Shown here: piece after piece, positions 23,385 to 32,250 of the stretch | Layout of the letters: every line of letters starts with the position of its first letter | How positions within the stretch are numbered: position 1 is the first letter of the stretch | DNA from: Streptomyces lateritius | Lineage (GTDB): Bacteria > Actinomycetota > Actinomycetes > Streptomycetales > Streptomycetaceae | Direction: 5' to 3' | DNA: 64,000 nt | Assembly (NCBI RefSeq): GCF_014649715.1 | Contig: NZ_BMTO01000004.1 | Coordinates: forward strand, 276,038 to 340,037 | The notes under the pieces: model-generated | The model's database searches: none | Told to the model about the DNA's origin: nothing | The model's input: only the letters and a program-made list of their open reading frames with translations | Translations under genes and position numbers: made by a program

Positions 23385-23871
23385 AGGGCCCGACGGCCCG
23401 GGCCGGCGGGCCGACCACCACGATCCACCTCGCGGCCGATGCCGGCTGCCGACCTCTCGTGTTCGTTCTCACCGCCGGACAGGCCGGCGATGCACCCGCT
23501 TTCACGGATGTCATGGCCGCCTGCGCGTTCCCCGACGGCGTCGTCGGCCACGCACCAGGCCGGACGTGGTCCTGGCGGACGGACAAGGTGTATCCCTCAC
23601 GCGCGATTGGCGAGCACCCGGGCGGTCGGCGTGGCATACGGGCGGTGATCCCGGTCCCGGCGGATCAGCGTGGCCACCGCTGCCGCGAGGCAGCAGGGGC
23701 GGCAGGCCACCAGCCTTCGGCCGCGAGACATGCAAGCGACGCAACACTGTCGAGCGGTGCGTCAACCGCCTCGAGCGGTGGCGCGGCATCGCCACCCGCT
23801 ACGAGAAGACGGCGACCGTCCACCTGGCCGGAGTCCACATCGCCGGCATCTTCCTGTGGTCCGCCCGATGA
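23385..23871 (+). pseudogene. IS5-family transposase remnant (3' part, at least three frameshifts)
   Basis: Conserved pieces of a DDE transposase occur in order but in changing frames. TTTIHLAADAGCRPLVFVL and AGDAPAFTDVMA are in one frame (from about 23411). RTRPDVVLAD is in the next. YPSRAIGEHP and RAVIPVPADQRGHR are in the first again. RGSRGGRPPAF and RNTVERCVNRLERWRGIATRYEK, then HIAGIFLWSAR to the TGA at 23869-23871, follow in the second. The last Asp (VVLAD) and the Glu (NTVERC) of the catalytic triad are visible; the N-terminal half is absent. It is a dead copy, possibly related to the source of the short elements here. Confidence 0.85.
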
Positions 23872-23952
23872 TCCAGCGAAAGCCCCTGGCCGAGGTGGCC
23901 GCGCCGTCCGTCCGGGCCGACGGCCGCTCCGGCACACCCCGGTCTCCCCGGC

Positions 23953-24549
23953 CTACTCGTGGAGATGCCGGGCTGTCCCATGATCCGGGATCAGGGTGTC
24001 CAGTGCCTGGTCCAGGACCGTGAGCAGGCGCTCCCCCTCCTGCGGGGTGTACAGCATGCGCAGTGCCAGGCCGTCGGACAGCGCGATGACGGCATCCGCG
24101 ACGGCCACGGCGTGGGTGCCGTGCCCGCCCCACTCCAGCCAGGTGGCCAGCGCCTGACGGATGTCACGGTCGACCTGTCGCCGGATCGCGGCAAGACGGG
24201 GGTGGTGCGCCGCGTGGACGGCGAAGGCGAGTTGCGCGGTGGCCTCGGCGCGTCGCTCGGCGTCCACGGGGAGCGTGGTCAGGATCAGGTCACGCAGCGC
24301 CTGGCGCAGCGGCCGTGCGGTGTTCACCTCGGCCATCCGGCGCTCGATGCGCTCGCCGGCCAGCTCGGCGGCGAACGTGAGCATCTCGTCCTTGGTGCGG
24401 AAGTACTTCTGCACGGCGCCGGGCGAACGGCCCGTTGCGGCGGCCACGGTGCGCACGCTGACCTCGTCGAGGCCGCGATCGGCGATCAGCTGGAGCAGGG
24501 CCGCACCGATCTGCCGACGCTGTTCCTCCCTGTCGACGGTCTTGGGCAT
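23953..24549 (-). CDS. TetR-family transcriptional repressor
   Basis: A 198-aa regulator. The N-terminal helix-turn-helix is clear (QIGAALLQLIADRGLDEVSVRTVAAATGRS followed by PGAVQKYFRTKDEML, residues ~10-58). A helical ligand-binding domain with WLEWGG near 145 and a TetR C-terminal dimer region follow. ATG 24549 has GGGAG upstream. It diverges from the DUF1707 gene, with a short palindrome between them at 24571-24585, so it probably represses itself and that gene. It lies just downstream of the IS remnant, in the interval that splits the thrS-HIT-pgsA order. Confidence 0.9.
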   Translation of the reverse strand: MPKTVDREEQRRQIGAALLQLIADRGLDEVSVRTVAAATGRSPGAVQKYFRTKDEMLTFAAELAGERIERRMAEVNTARPLRQALRDLILTTLPVDAERRAEATAQLAFAVHAAHHPRLAAIRRQVDRDIRQALATWLEWGGHGTHAVAVADAVIALSDGLALRMLYTPQEGERLLTVLDQALDTLIPDHGTARHLHE

Positions 24550-24570
24550 CGGTCGCGCTCCCATCTTTGA

Positions 24571-24585
24571 GATACAGTCGTATTC
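24571..24585. promoter_or_regulatory. Candidate TetR operator
   Basis: GATACAGTCGTATTC contains inverted ATAC and GTAT arms with a 4-nt spacer, a form common for TetR-type sites. It lies 22 bp from the tetR start and about 50 bp from the divergent DUF1707 gene. It is unusually AT-rich for the region. Assigned by position and symmetry only. Confidence 0.4.
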
Positions 24586-24633
24586 TAACCTCTCGTCAGG
24601 TGAGGTGTTGCTCGGATCCGAAAGGAGACAGTG

Positions 24634-25083
24634 ATGGACGACCGACACGAGCCTGCCGCGCCCGCTGTGCGGGTCTCGGACCGCGACCGCGACGAGGCGC
24701 TCGGTGTGCTGACGGCGGCGCTGGGCGAGGGGCGACTCGATCCGCACGAGCACGAGATCCGTGCCAAGCGCGCCCTGCGGGCGCGTACGGACGATGAACT
24801 CGCCGCGCTGACGGCCGATTTACCCGCGCCGGCGCCGACCCGCTCGGACCAGGACCGCAAAGACCTCAGGGAGTGGCTGGCCGAGTGGCGCTACTGGCTC
24901 GGTGGGGCGGTGATCATGTCCGGGATCTGGGGCGCACGCTGTGCGCAGAAGGGTGAGCTGACCTACTACTGGCCGGTCACACCGCTGGCGGTGTGGGCGG
25001 CCGTGCTGATCGCCATCGCCATCTGGCCGCGCGACACGGGCGACAGCGACGAGGGAGACGGTGGTCGGGCTGTGGCCCGCTGA
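24634..25083 (+). CDS. DUF1707 (SHOCT-like) membrane protein
   Basis: A 149-aa protein. The N-terminal DUF1707 domain (RVSDRDRDEALGVLTAALGEGRLDPHEHEIRAKRAL..., residues ~13-60) is explicit. A polar linker and two hydrophobic stretches (about 83-97 and 111-130) follow, with a charged end. DUF1707 is short, actinobacterial and often fused to membrane segments; its function is unknown. AAAGGAGA precedes ATG 24634. Divergent from the TetR gene, so probably its target. Confidence 0.82.
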   Translation: MDDRHEPAAPAVRVSDRDRDEALGVLTAALGEGRLDPHEHEIRAKRALRARTDDELAALTADLPAPAPTRSDQDRKDLREWLAEWRYWLGGAVIMSGIWGARCAQKGELTYYWPVTPLAVWAAVLIAIAIWPRDTGDSDEGDGGRAVAR

Positions 25084-25140
25084 AGCATCTGGTTCGAGCA
25101 GGTCGCAGGGAATCGGCCTCATCTCGTCAGCGCCGCAGAC

Positions 25141-25187
25141 GAGTGCCAGGCGTCGCGGGCCAGGCGGGACTTCACGGACACGGCCTA
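25141..25187. mobile_element. MITE-like element, copy 3 (one end only)
   Basis: Read on the minus strand from 25187, the first ~45 bases match the 2352 end of copy 1 almost exactly (TAGGCCGTGTCCGTGAAGTC, then GCCCGCGACGCCTGGCAC). Beyond this the sequence (25084-25140) differs from copies 1 and 2. It could be the end of a longer parent element or a truncation. The TAG at the edge is the stop codon of the 551-aa membrane protein on the minus strand. Confidence 0.7.
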
Positions 25188-26840
25188 AGCGTCGTAGACG
25201 TCGGCCTTCTTCGGGCCCGGGTCCTGGATGGTGCCGCTCAGGATCAGCGAGCGGCTGGTGAAGCGCTCCGTGTCCACGCCGTGATCGTCGAGCACCGCGA
25301 TCGTCGCGGCGTGGACCGCGCGCATCACGGGAGTCGCGGTACGGATGGCGTCGTCGGCCATGAAACGGTGGCGCCAGGGCTGCGCGGCCCAGGCGTGCCG
25401 CAGACCGAAAGGCTCGGGCAGGACCAGCTTGCCGCCGAGGAAGTCCAGGACAGGCGGGAACCAGGTCAGGGGGGCGCGCACCGCGAGTCGGACCACCTCG
25501 TCGGTCTCGACGAGCGGCAGCTTGATCTCCCGGGTCTCCCAGAAGCGGACCGTCTTGGAGACCTCCTTCGTCTTCGCCTTGGGCTTGGTGGTGAAGAGCG
25601 AGTGGACCGGGCCCAGCGCGTGTCCGGTGACCTCCACGCGCAGGGTGTGCAGCAGCGAGGTCACCGTGATCATCATGGTGAGCACGAGCTGGCCGTCCCA
25701 GAGCGTGAACTGCACCCCCAGATAGTGGCGGTTTCCGGCACCGAACTGCTGGTCGTTGCAGATGCGCTGTATCTCGTGCGGCTTGACCTGGTAGTGGACG
25801 ATGTTGTCGCCCTCGGGGCGGGCGACCTCGTCGGCGCCCTCGCCGACGGGGGAGACGATCCAGTGCTTGACGGTCGGCTTGGGGAAACCGGTCTTGAGCG
25901 AGCCCCGCTCCAGGAGCGTGAGCTGGTCGTGGATCTTCCGGACGATGTCCCAGGCGCGGAAGTCGTGGATCTCCCGGCCCTCCTGCGGGACCAGCTCCTC
26001 GGCCAGCGTCCAGCTGCCCCAGCGCGTGCCCATGCCCAGTATTCCCTTGGGGCCCGCGTAGAAGACGACGTTGGAATGCTGCTCGGCGGTGAGCTTCTCC
26101 AGGTTCTGGCGGAGGTCCTCGGCCGCCTTCTCGGTCGGGTCCTGGGGCACCGCCTCGGGGATCTTGGCCCCGATCCCGCCCCCGCTGAGCAGGGCCTCCC
26201 AGCGCGTGCGCAGGTCCTGCGCGGTGGACTCACAGATGCGCTTGGCGAGGAACCAGCCGATGACCGGGGCCACGATCATGGCGCGGAGGTAAACCGCCGG
26301 CAGGCCGGTGAACGGCAGCTTGAACAGCATGAGCAGGGCGAGGATGCCGGCTCCCACGAGAAGGCCCGTCCCCAGCGCGCTGGTGCGCTTGTTCTCCGTG
26401 CCGGCGACCATGCGGCGCAGCTGGATGACGCCGAGCCAGAGCAGCAGCCCGGGCAGGAAGACGATGCCGAAGACGAGGGTGACCAGGGTCAGCCTGATGT
26501 CACGCTGCTTGCGGATGCGCGTGGCGGCCAGGCAGTGCTCGACCACGGGCTGGGGTTCGGTGCCGAAGGACTGGATGAGCGGCTTGCGGGCGCCGCCGAG
26601 CATCCGTACCTGCACCGCCCGCGAGAAGGCCTCGCCGAGGTCGGGCCGGAAGAGCTTCCACCTGGCGTCGGTGACCTTGGACTTGTGCCATTCGTTGTTG
26701 GCGTCCAGGATCGCTTCGACGGGGCCGTCGCGGTACGCGGCCGAGGCGAGGGCATGCGTCGCCGCCGTCTGCCCGTCCGAGCCCTGGAGGGGAATCTGCG
26801 CCCCGGGTCCGAAACTGCCGATCGTCACTGATGCCCCCAT
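25185..26840 (-). CDS. Uncharacterised 551-aa membrane protein
   Basis: No family recognised. About 115 mostly polar residues are followed by three hydrophobic helices (about 117-140, 155-172 and 180-196) and a ~350-residue soluble region. That region contains GPKGILGMGTRWG, HWIVSPVGEGADE and a long aromatic/basic C-terminal half (LLHTLRVEVTGHALGP, RHAWAAQPWRHRFMADD). The soluble part has no Walker or HTH motif I can see. ATG 26840 is preferred to an upstream in-frame codon by the start of conserved-looking sequence. The stop codon comes from MITE copy 3. Confidence 0.72.
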   Translation of the reverse strand: MGASVTIGSFGPGAQIPLQGSDGQTAATHALASAAYRDGPVEAILDANNEWHKSKVTDARWKLFRPDLGEAFSRAVQVRMLGGARKPLIQSFGTEPQPVVEHCLAATRIRKQRDIRLTLVTLVFGIVFLPGLLLWLGVIQLRRMVAGTENKRTSALGTGLLVGAGILALLMLFKLPFTGLPAVYLRAMIVAPVIGWFLAKRICESTAQDLRTRWEALLSGGGIGAKIPEAVPQDPTEKAAEDLRQNLEKLTAEQHSNVVFYAGPKGILGMGTRWGSWTLAEELVPQEGREIHDFRAWDIVRKIHDQLTLLERGSLKTGFPKPTVKHWIVSPVGEGADEVARPEGDNIVHYQVKPHEIQRICNDQQFGAGNRHYLGVQFTLWDGQLVLTMMITVTSLLHTLRVEVTGHALGPVHSLFTTKPKAKTKEVSKTVRFWETREIKLPLVETDEVVRLAVRAPLTWFPPVLDFLGGKLVLPEPFGLRHAWAAQPWRHRFMADDAIRTATPVMRAVHAATIAVLDDHGVDTERFTSRSLILSGTIQDPGPKKADVYDA

Positions 26841-26964
26841 CGCCGCGTGCCCGCGTGGTTCACCGCGTATCCCTCTGCGGCCTGTTCCCAACTACCGCGC
26901 CCTGCACACCTTCTGAGCTGGGACACCACAGCGTAGCCGGGTACCGGCGGATGCGTCACGGGTC

Positions 26965-27012
26965 GGCCGAATGACGCCCCTGGAAGGGGAGTTGAGGGGG
27001 CGTCATTCGGCC
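26965..27012 (-). terminator. Long perfect inverted repeat after the EF-G2-like gene
   Basis: GGCCGAATGACGCCCC at 26965-26980 pairs perfectly with 26997-27012 across a 16-nt loop. It lies 20 bp beyond the EF-G2-like stop on the minus strand, where it would act as terminator. It also sits about 125 bp upstream of the next minus-strand start, so a regulator-binding role is possible. Confidence 0.6.
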
Positions 27013-27032
27013 ATCGACTCAAGGGGTCGTAC

Positions 27033-29240
27033 TTATGACCCTTTTTCTGCCTGTTCGCGGATCTTGTCCGCGAGGTGCGGAGGCATGGCCTCGTGGCGGG
27101 CGTACGTGCGGTCGAAACGCCCGGTCCCGTGCGAGACGGAGCGCAGATCGACCGCGTACCGGTCGATCTCGATCTCCGGAACCTCGGCCCGGACCACGGT
27201 CCGGCCGGGCCCCGCCTGGTCGGTGCCGACGACCCGGCCGCGCCGCCCGGAGAGATCGCTCATCACCGGTCCCACGTACTCGTCGGGCACGAGGACCTGG
27301 ACCTCGTCGACCGGCTCCAGGAGCTGGATGCTCGCCAAGGCCGCGGCCTCGCGCAGCGCCAGTGCGCCCGCCGTCTGGAATGCGGCGTCGGAGGAGTCGA
27401 CCGAGTGGGCCTTGCCGTCGCGCAGGGTGACCCGCACGTCCACCAGCGGGTAGCCGGCGGCGACTCCGCGCGCGGCCTGGGCCCGTACCCCCTTCTCGAC
27501 GGAGGGGATGAACTGGCGCGGCACGGCGCCGCCCACCACCTTGTCGACGAACTCGACCCCGCTGCCCGGCGGCAGCGGTTCGACGTCGATCTCGCAGATC
27601 GCGAACTGGCCGTGGCCACCGGACTGTTTGACGTGCCGACCGCGTCCGGCCGAGGGGCCGGCGAAGGTCTCGCGGAGCGGCACCTTGTGCGGGACCGCGT
27701 CGACCTGGACGCCGTACCGGTTGCGCAGCCGCTCCAGGGCCACCTCCCGGTGGGCCTCGCCGAGGCACCACAGAACCACCTGGCGAGTGTCCTGGTTCTG
27801 CTCCAGGCGCATGGTCGGGTCCTCGGCGACGAGCCGGGCCAGACCTTGGGAGAGCCGGTCCTCGTCGGCCTTGCTGTGGGCCTCGATCGCGAGCGGGAGG
27901 AGGGGGTCGGGCATCGTCCACGGCTCCATGAGGAGCGGATCGTCCTTGGACGACAGCGTGTCACCGGTCTCGGCGCGGCCCAGTTTGGCGACACAGGCGA
28001 GGTCGCCCGCGACGCACCGGCCGAGCGGGCGCTGCTGCTTGCCGAAGGGGGAGGTCAGCGCGCCGACCCGCTCGTCGACATCGTGGTCCTCGTGCCCGCG
28101 GTCGGCGAGCCCGTGGCCCGAGACGTGGACGGTCTCGTCGGGGCGCAGGGTGCCGGAGAAGACGCGGACCAGCGAGATCCGGCCGACGTAGGGGTCGGAG
28201 GCGGTCTTGACGACCTCGGCGACCAGCGGGCCCTCCGGGTCGCAGGTGAGCGGCGGACGCGGTACGCCGTCGGGCGTGGTGACGGCGGGAGCCTCGCGCT
28301 CCAGCGGGGTCGGGAAGCCGCGGGTGATCAGCTCAAGCAGTTCGACCGTCCCCAGACCCTGCTTGCCGCCCTCGGTGGCGGGCGCCGCGGCGAGGACCGG
28401 ATGGAAGGTGCCGCGGGCGACGGCCTTCTCCAGGTCGTCGATCAGCGTCTTGACGTCGATCTCCTCGCCGCCGAGGTAGCGGTCCATGAGGGTCTCGTCC
28501 TCGCTCTCGGCGATGATCCCCTCGATGAGCCGGCCGCGGGCCTCCGAAATGAGCGCCTTCTGGCCGTCGTCCGGCGCGGCCTCCTGACGGACGCCCGAGG
28601 AGTAGTCGAAGATCCGCTCCGAGAGCAGCCCGACCAGGCCCGTCACCGGTGCGTGCCCGTCCGGGGCCTCGGGGCCGAGGACCGGCAGATAGAGCGGGAG
28701 CACGGCGTCGGGATCGTCGCCGCCGAAGATCTCGCCGCAGACGCGGGTGAGTTCGGCGAAGTCGGTGCGGGCGGTGTCCAGGTGCGTCACGACGATGGCG
28801 CGGGGCATGCCGACGGCGGCGCACTCCTCCCACACCATGCGCGTCGAACCGGCGACGGCGTCGGCCTCCTGGGCCGCCGAGACCACGAAAAGGGCCGCGT
28901 CCGCCGCGCGCAGACCGGCCCTGAGCTCCCCGACGAAGTCCGCGTATCCAGGGGTGTCGAGGAGATTGATCTTGTACCCGTCCCATTCGAGCGGGACGAG
29001 GGAGAGCTGTACGGAACGCTGCTGGCGGTGCTCGATCTCGTCGTGGTCGGAGATCGTCCCGCCGTCCTCGACGCGGCCCGCCCGGTTGACCGCCCCCGCG
29101 GTCAACGCGAGCGCCTCGACGAGCGTCGTCTTCCCCGAGCCGCTGTGGCCGACCAGCACCACGTTCCGTATGTCCGCGGGCCGGTCGGCCGTCGGAGCCC
29201 TGCCGGCGGCCCCGGAGTGTGCGTTCGCCTTGTCGCCCAT
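27033..29240 (-). CDS. Elongation factor G-like GTPase (EF-G2 type)
   Basis: A 735-aa translation-GTPase homologue. G1 is GHSGSGKTTL near residue 31-40 and G3 DTPGYADF near 89. The G4 position reads VVTHLDTA instead of NKxD, and switch I is RQQRSVQLSL. Domains II-V follow (GRHVKQSGGHGQFA near 540, GVRAQAARGVAAGYPLVDVRVTL, DEVQVLVPDEYVGPVMSDLSGRRGRV near 655). This matches actinobacterial FusA2, not canonical EF-G, so it may not drive translocation. GGAGGAAC precedes ATG 29240. It is divergent from pgsA. Confidence 0.88.
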   Translation of the reverse strand: MGDKANAHSGAAGRAPTADRPADIRNVVLVGHSGSGKTTLVEALALTAGAVNRAGRVEDGGTISDHDEIEHRQQRSVQLSLVPLEWDGYKINLLDTPGYADFVGELRAGLRAADAALFVVSAAQEADAVAGSTRMVWEECAAVGMPRAIVVTHLDTARTDFAELTRVCGEIFGGDDPDAVLPLYLPVLGPEAPDGHAPVTGLVGLLSERIFDYSSGVRQEAAPDDGQKALISEARGRLIEGIIAESEDETLMDRYLGGEEIDVKTLIDDLEKAVARGTFHPVLAAAPATEGGKQGLGTVELLELITRGFPTPLEREAPAVTTPDGVPRPPLTCDPEGPLVAEVVKTASDPYVGRISLVRVFSGTLRPDETVHVSGHGLADRGHEDHDVDERVGALTSPFGKQQRPLGRCVAGDLACVAKLGRAETGDTLSSKDDPLLMEPWTMPDPLLPLAIEAHSKADEDRLSQGLARLVAEDPTMRLEQNQDTRQVVLWCLGEAHREVALERLRNRYGVQVDAVPHKVPLRETFAGPSAGRGRHVKQSGGHGQFAICEIDVEPLPPGSGVEFVDKVVGGAVPRQFIPSVEKGVRAQAARGVAAGYPLVDVRVTLRDGKAHSVDSSDAAFQTAGALALREAAALASIQLLEPVDEVQVLVPDEYVGPVMSDLSGRRGRVVGTDQAGPGRTVVRAEVPEIEIDRYAVDLRSVSHGTGRFDRTYARHEAMPPHLADKIREQAEKGS

Positions 29241-29504
29241 GGTGTTCCTCCCGATCGCTTGCACCGTTGAACCTGCACGGTGCGGCGGGGCGCGGGCGCG
29301 GGGAGTGGGCGCGGCGTGCTTCGCGTGCGGCTCCGGCGGTGCCCGCGGTCGTTCTTCGAGCTTTGCACCGTCCTCATGGTGCGTCCATACGTCGTACGCG
29401 ACGCGGCGGGGCGGGTGCCCGACGGTACGGCCCGGTGGCCCTGGCTACGATGGGCGAGCCGGTGGTCGTAGGGGCCGCGCGGCCCACCGAACCTCGGGAA
29501 GGCC

Positions 29505-30182
29505 ATGCTGAACAAGTACGCGCGTGCATTTTTTACGCGTGTCCTCACACCGTTCGCCGCGTTTCTGCTCCGCCGGGGTGTCAGCCCCGACGCGGTGACG
29601 CTCATCGGCACGGCCGGAGTGATGGCGGGTGCCCTGGTCTTCTTCCCCAGGGGGGAGTTCTTCTGGGGCACGATCGTCATCACCCTCTTCGTCTTCTCCG
29701 ACCTCGTCGACGGCAACATGGCCCGGCAGGCCGGGATCTCCAGCCGCTGGGGCGCGTTCCTCGACTCGACCCTCGACCGGGTCGCCGACGGCGCCGTCTT
29801 CGGTGGCTTCGCGCTCTGGTACGCGGGCACGGGCGACAACGACGTCCTGTGCGCCGTCTCCATCTTCTGCCTGGCCAGCGGCCAGGTCGTGTCGTACACC
29901 AAGGCGCGCGGCGAATCGATCGGCCTGCCGGTCGCGGTCAACGGTCTGGTGGAACGCGCCGAGCGACTGGTGATCTCGCTCGTCGCCGCGGGCCTCGCCG
30001 GGCTCCACGCCTTCGGTGTGCCGGGGATCGACGTCCTGCTGCCGATCGCCCTGTGGATCGTGGCGGTGGGCTCCGCGGTGACGCTGGGGCAGCGCGTGGT
30101 CACGGTACGACGGGAGTCGGCGGAGGCGGACGCGGCGACGTCGGACGGAAACGCCGCACGGGGGAACGAGACCACGTCATGA
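29505..30182 (+). CDS. pgsA: Phosphatidylinositol phosphate synthase (CDP-alcohol phosphatidyltransferase)
   Basis: A 225-aa membrane enzyme joining CDP-diacylglycerol with inositol phosphate, the first step to phosphatidylinositol and its mannosides. The CDP-alcohol motif D-x2-DG-x2-AR-x8-G-x3-D-x3-D is read in DLVDGNMARQAGISSRWGAF followed by LDSTLDR (residues ~66-92), with about six helices. ATG 29505 follows GGGAAGG; a TACGAT -10-like box lies near 29445. The ATGA overlap with the acyltransferase, and then TTGA with pimA, make a coupled three-gene operon, as in mycobacteria. The 264-bp gap upstream holds its promoter. Confidence 0.92.
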   Translation: MLNKYARAFFTRVLTPFAAFLLRRGVSPDAVTLIGTAGVMAGALVFFPRGEFFWGTIVITLFVFSDLVDGNMARQAGISSRWGAFLDSTLDRVADGAVFGGFALWYAGTGDNDVLCAVSIFCLASGQVVSYTKARGESIGLPVAVNGLVERAERLVISLVAAGLAGLHAFGVPGIDVLLPIALWIVAVGSAVTLGQRVVTVRRESAEADAATSDGNAARGNETTS

Positions 30183-31093
30183 GCGGGACGAGCGGGTTCA
30201 AGGACAAGCTGGCCGACGGGCTGTACGGGCTCGGCTGGACGACGGTCAAGAAGCTCCCCGAGCCGGTCGCGGCGGGCCTCGGCCGGAAGATCGCCGACAT
30301 CGCGTGGAAGCGGCGCGGCAAGAGCGTGCTGCGCCTGGAGTCCAACCTCGCGCGCGTGGTACCGGACGCCACGCCCGAGCGGCTCGCGGAGCTGTCGCGG
30401 GCCGGCATGCGCTCGTACATGCGGTACTGGATGGAGTCCTTCCGCCTGCCCGCCTGGAGCAGCGAACGGGTCGAGAGCGGCGTCGACATCAAGGACGTCC
30501 ACCACCTGAAGGACGGACTCGCCTCGGGACGCGGCGTCATCGTCGCCCTGCCGCACCTGGCCAACTGGGACCTCGCCGGCGTGTGGGTGACCCGCTCGCT
30601 GGGCGTGCCCTTCACCACGGTCGCCGAGCGGCTCAAGCCGGAGACCCTCTTCGACCGTTTCGTCGCCTACCGCGAGTCCCTCGGCATGGAGGTCCTGCCG
30701 CACACCGGGGGCGCCGCCTTCGGCACGCTCGCCCGGCGCCTGCGGGCCGGCGGCCTGATCTGCCTCGTCGCCGACCGCGACCTCTCGGCCTCCGGCACCG
30801 AGGTCACCTTCTTCGGCGAGACGGCACGCATGCCCGGCGGACCGGCGATGCTCGCCCAGCAGACGGGCGCGCTGCTGCTGCCCGCGACGCTCTGGTACGA
30901 CGACACCCCTGTGATGAAGGGCCGTATCCACGCGCCCGTCGACGTACCCGAGTCGGGTACCCGGGCCGAGAAGACGTCCGTCATGACACAGGCGCTGGCC
31001 GACGTCTTCGCCACCGGCATCACGGACCACCCGGAGGACTGGCACATGCTCCAGCGACTGTGGCTCGCCGACCTCGAGGAGCGGCAGTCTTGA
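30179..31093 (+). CDS. Phosphatidylinositol mannoside acyltransferase (LpxL/PatA family)
   Basis: A 304-aa member of the lysophospholipid acyltransferase superfamily. The catalytic H-x4-D is PHLANWDLAG near residue 122-131. Further LPLAT blocks are VADRDLSASG near 200 and MPGGPAMLAQQTGALLLPA near 222-240. In M. tuberculosis the orthologue in the same operon (Rv2611c) acylates PIM. It acts at the cytoplasmic membrane face. ATG 30179 overlaps the pgsA stop by 4 nt and its own TGA overlaps the pimA TTG. Confidence 0.9.
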   Translation: MSGTSGFKDKLADGLYGLGWTTVKKLPEPVAAGLGRKIADIAWKRRGKSVLRLESNLARVVPDATPERLAELSRAGMRSYMRYWMESFRLPAWSSERVESGVDIKDVHHLKDGLASGRGVIVALPHLANWDLAGVWVTRSLGVPFTTVAERLKPETLFDRFVAYRESLGMEVLPHTGGAAFGTLARRLRAGGLICLVADRDLSASGTEVTFFGETARMPGGPAMLAQQTGALLLPATLWYDDTPVMKGRIHAPVDVPESGTRAEKTSVMTQALADVFATGITDHPEDWHMLQRLWLADLEERQS

Positions 31094-32250
31094 GAATCGG
31101 CATCGTCTGCCCGTACTCCTGGGACGTACCGGGCGGCGTCCAGTTCCACATCCGCGACCTCGCCGAGCATCTGATCCGGCTCGGGCACGAGGTGTCCGTC
31201 CTCGCCCCGGCGGACGACGAGACGCCCCTGCCGCCGTACGTCGTCTCGGCCGGGCGCGCCGTTCCGGTGCCGTACAACGGCTCCGTGGCGCGGCTGAACT
31301 TCGGCTTCCTCTCGGCGGCACGGGTACGGCGCTGGCTCCACGACGGCACCTTCGACGTGATCCACATCCACGAGCCGGCCTCGCCCTCACTGGGGCTCCT
31401 CAGCTGCTGGGCGGCGCAGGGGCCGATCGTCGCCACCTTCCACACCTCCAACCCGCGCTCGCGAGCCATGATCGCCGCGTACCCGATCCTGCAGCCCGCG
31501 CTGGAGAAGATCAGCGCGCGGATCGCCGTGAGCGAGTACGCCCGCCGGACGCTCGTCGAGCATCTGGGCGGCGACGCGGTCGTCATCCCCAACGGCGTCG
31601 ACGTGGACTTCTTCGCGCGCGCCGAGCCGAAGGCGGAGTGGCAGGGGCAGACCCTCGGCTTCATCGGACGGATCGACGAACCCCGCAAGGGGCTCCCGGT
31701 GTTGGTGAGGGCCCTGCCGAGGATTCTCGCGGAGCGGCCGGAGACGCGGCTCGTCGTCGCCGGGCGCGGCGACGAGGAGGAGGCGGTGGCCTCGCTGCCG
31801 CGCGAGATGCGGTCGCGGGTCGAGTTCCTCGGCATGGTCAGCGACGAGGACAAGGCACGGCTGCTGCGCAGCGTCGACGTGTACGTGGCGCCCAACACGG
31901 GCGGCGAGAGCTTCGGGATCATCCTCGTCGAGGCGATGTCCGCGGGCGCGCCGGTCCTCGCCTCCGACCTGGACGCCTTCGCCCAGGTCCTGGACCAGGG
32001 CGGGGCGGGCGAGCTCTTCGCCAACGAGGACGCGGACGCCCTGGCCGACGCGGCGATCCGTCTCCTGGGGGACGAGCCGCGCCGCAAGGAGCTGCGGGCG
32101 CGGGGGAGCGCGCATGTGCGGCGCTTCGACTGGGCGACGGTGGGGGCGGACATCCTGGCGGTGTACGAGACGGTGACGGACGGCGCGGCCTCGGTGGCGA
32201 CGGACGAACGCACGGGCCTGCGGGCCCGGTTCGGGCTGGCGCGGGAGTAG
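31090..32250 (+). CDS. pimA: GT4 glycosyltransferase, phosphatidylinositol alpha-mannosyltransferase
   Basis: A 386-aa GT-B enzyme. It starts RIGIVCPYSWDVPGGVQFH, with the N-domain loop GGVQFHI that binds the acceptor. The C-domain has GFIGRIDEPRKG near 193-204 and the nucleotide-sugar E-x7-E site ESFGIILVEAMSAGAPVLAS near 273-292. It transfers mannose from GDP-mannose to phosphatidylinositol. The start is TTG 31090, inferred from the TTGA overlap and the family N-terminus. Position after pgsA and the acyltransferase matches M. tuberculosis pimA (Rv2610c). Confidence 0.92.
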   Translation: MRIGIVCPYSWDVPGGVQFHIRDLAEHLIRLGHEVSVLAPADDETPLPPYVVSAGRAVPVPYNGSVARLNFGFLSAARVRRWLHDGTFDVIHIHEPASPSLGLLSCWAAQGPIVATFHTSNPRSRAMIAAYPILQPALEKISARIAVSEYARRTLVEHLGGDAVVIPNGVDVDFFARAEPKAEWQGQTLGFIGRIDEPRKGLPVLVRALPRILAERPETRLVVAGRGDEEEAVASLPREMRSRVEFLGMVSDEDKARLLRSVDVYVAPNTGGESFGIILVEAMSAGAPVLASDLDAFAQVLDQGGAGELFANEDADALADAAIRLLGDEPRRKELRARGSAHVRRFDWATVGADILAVYETVTDGAASVATDERTGLRARFGLARE

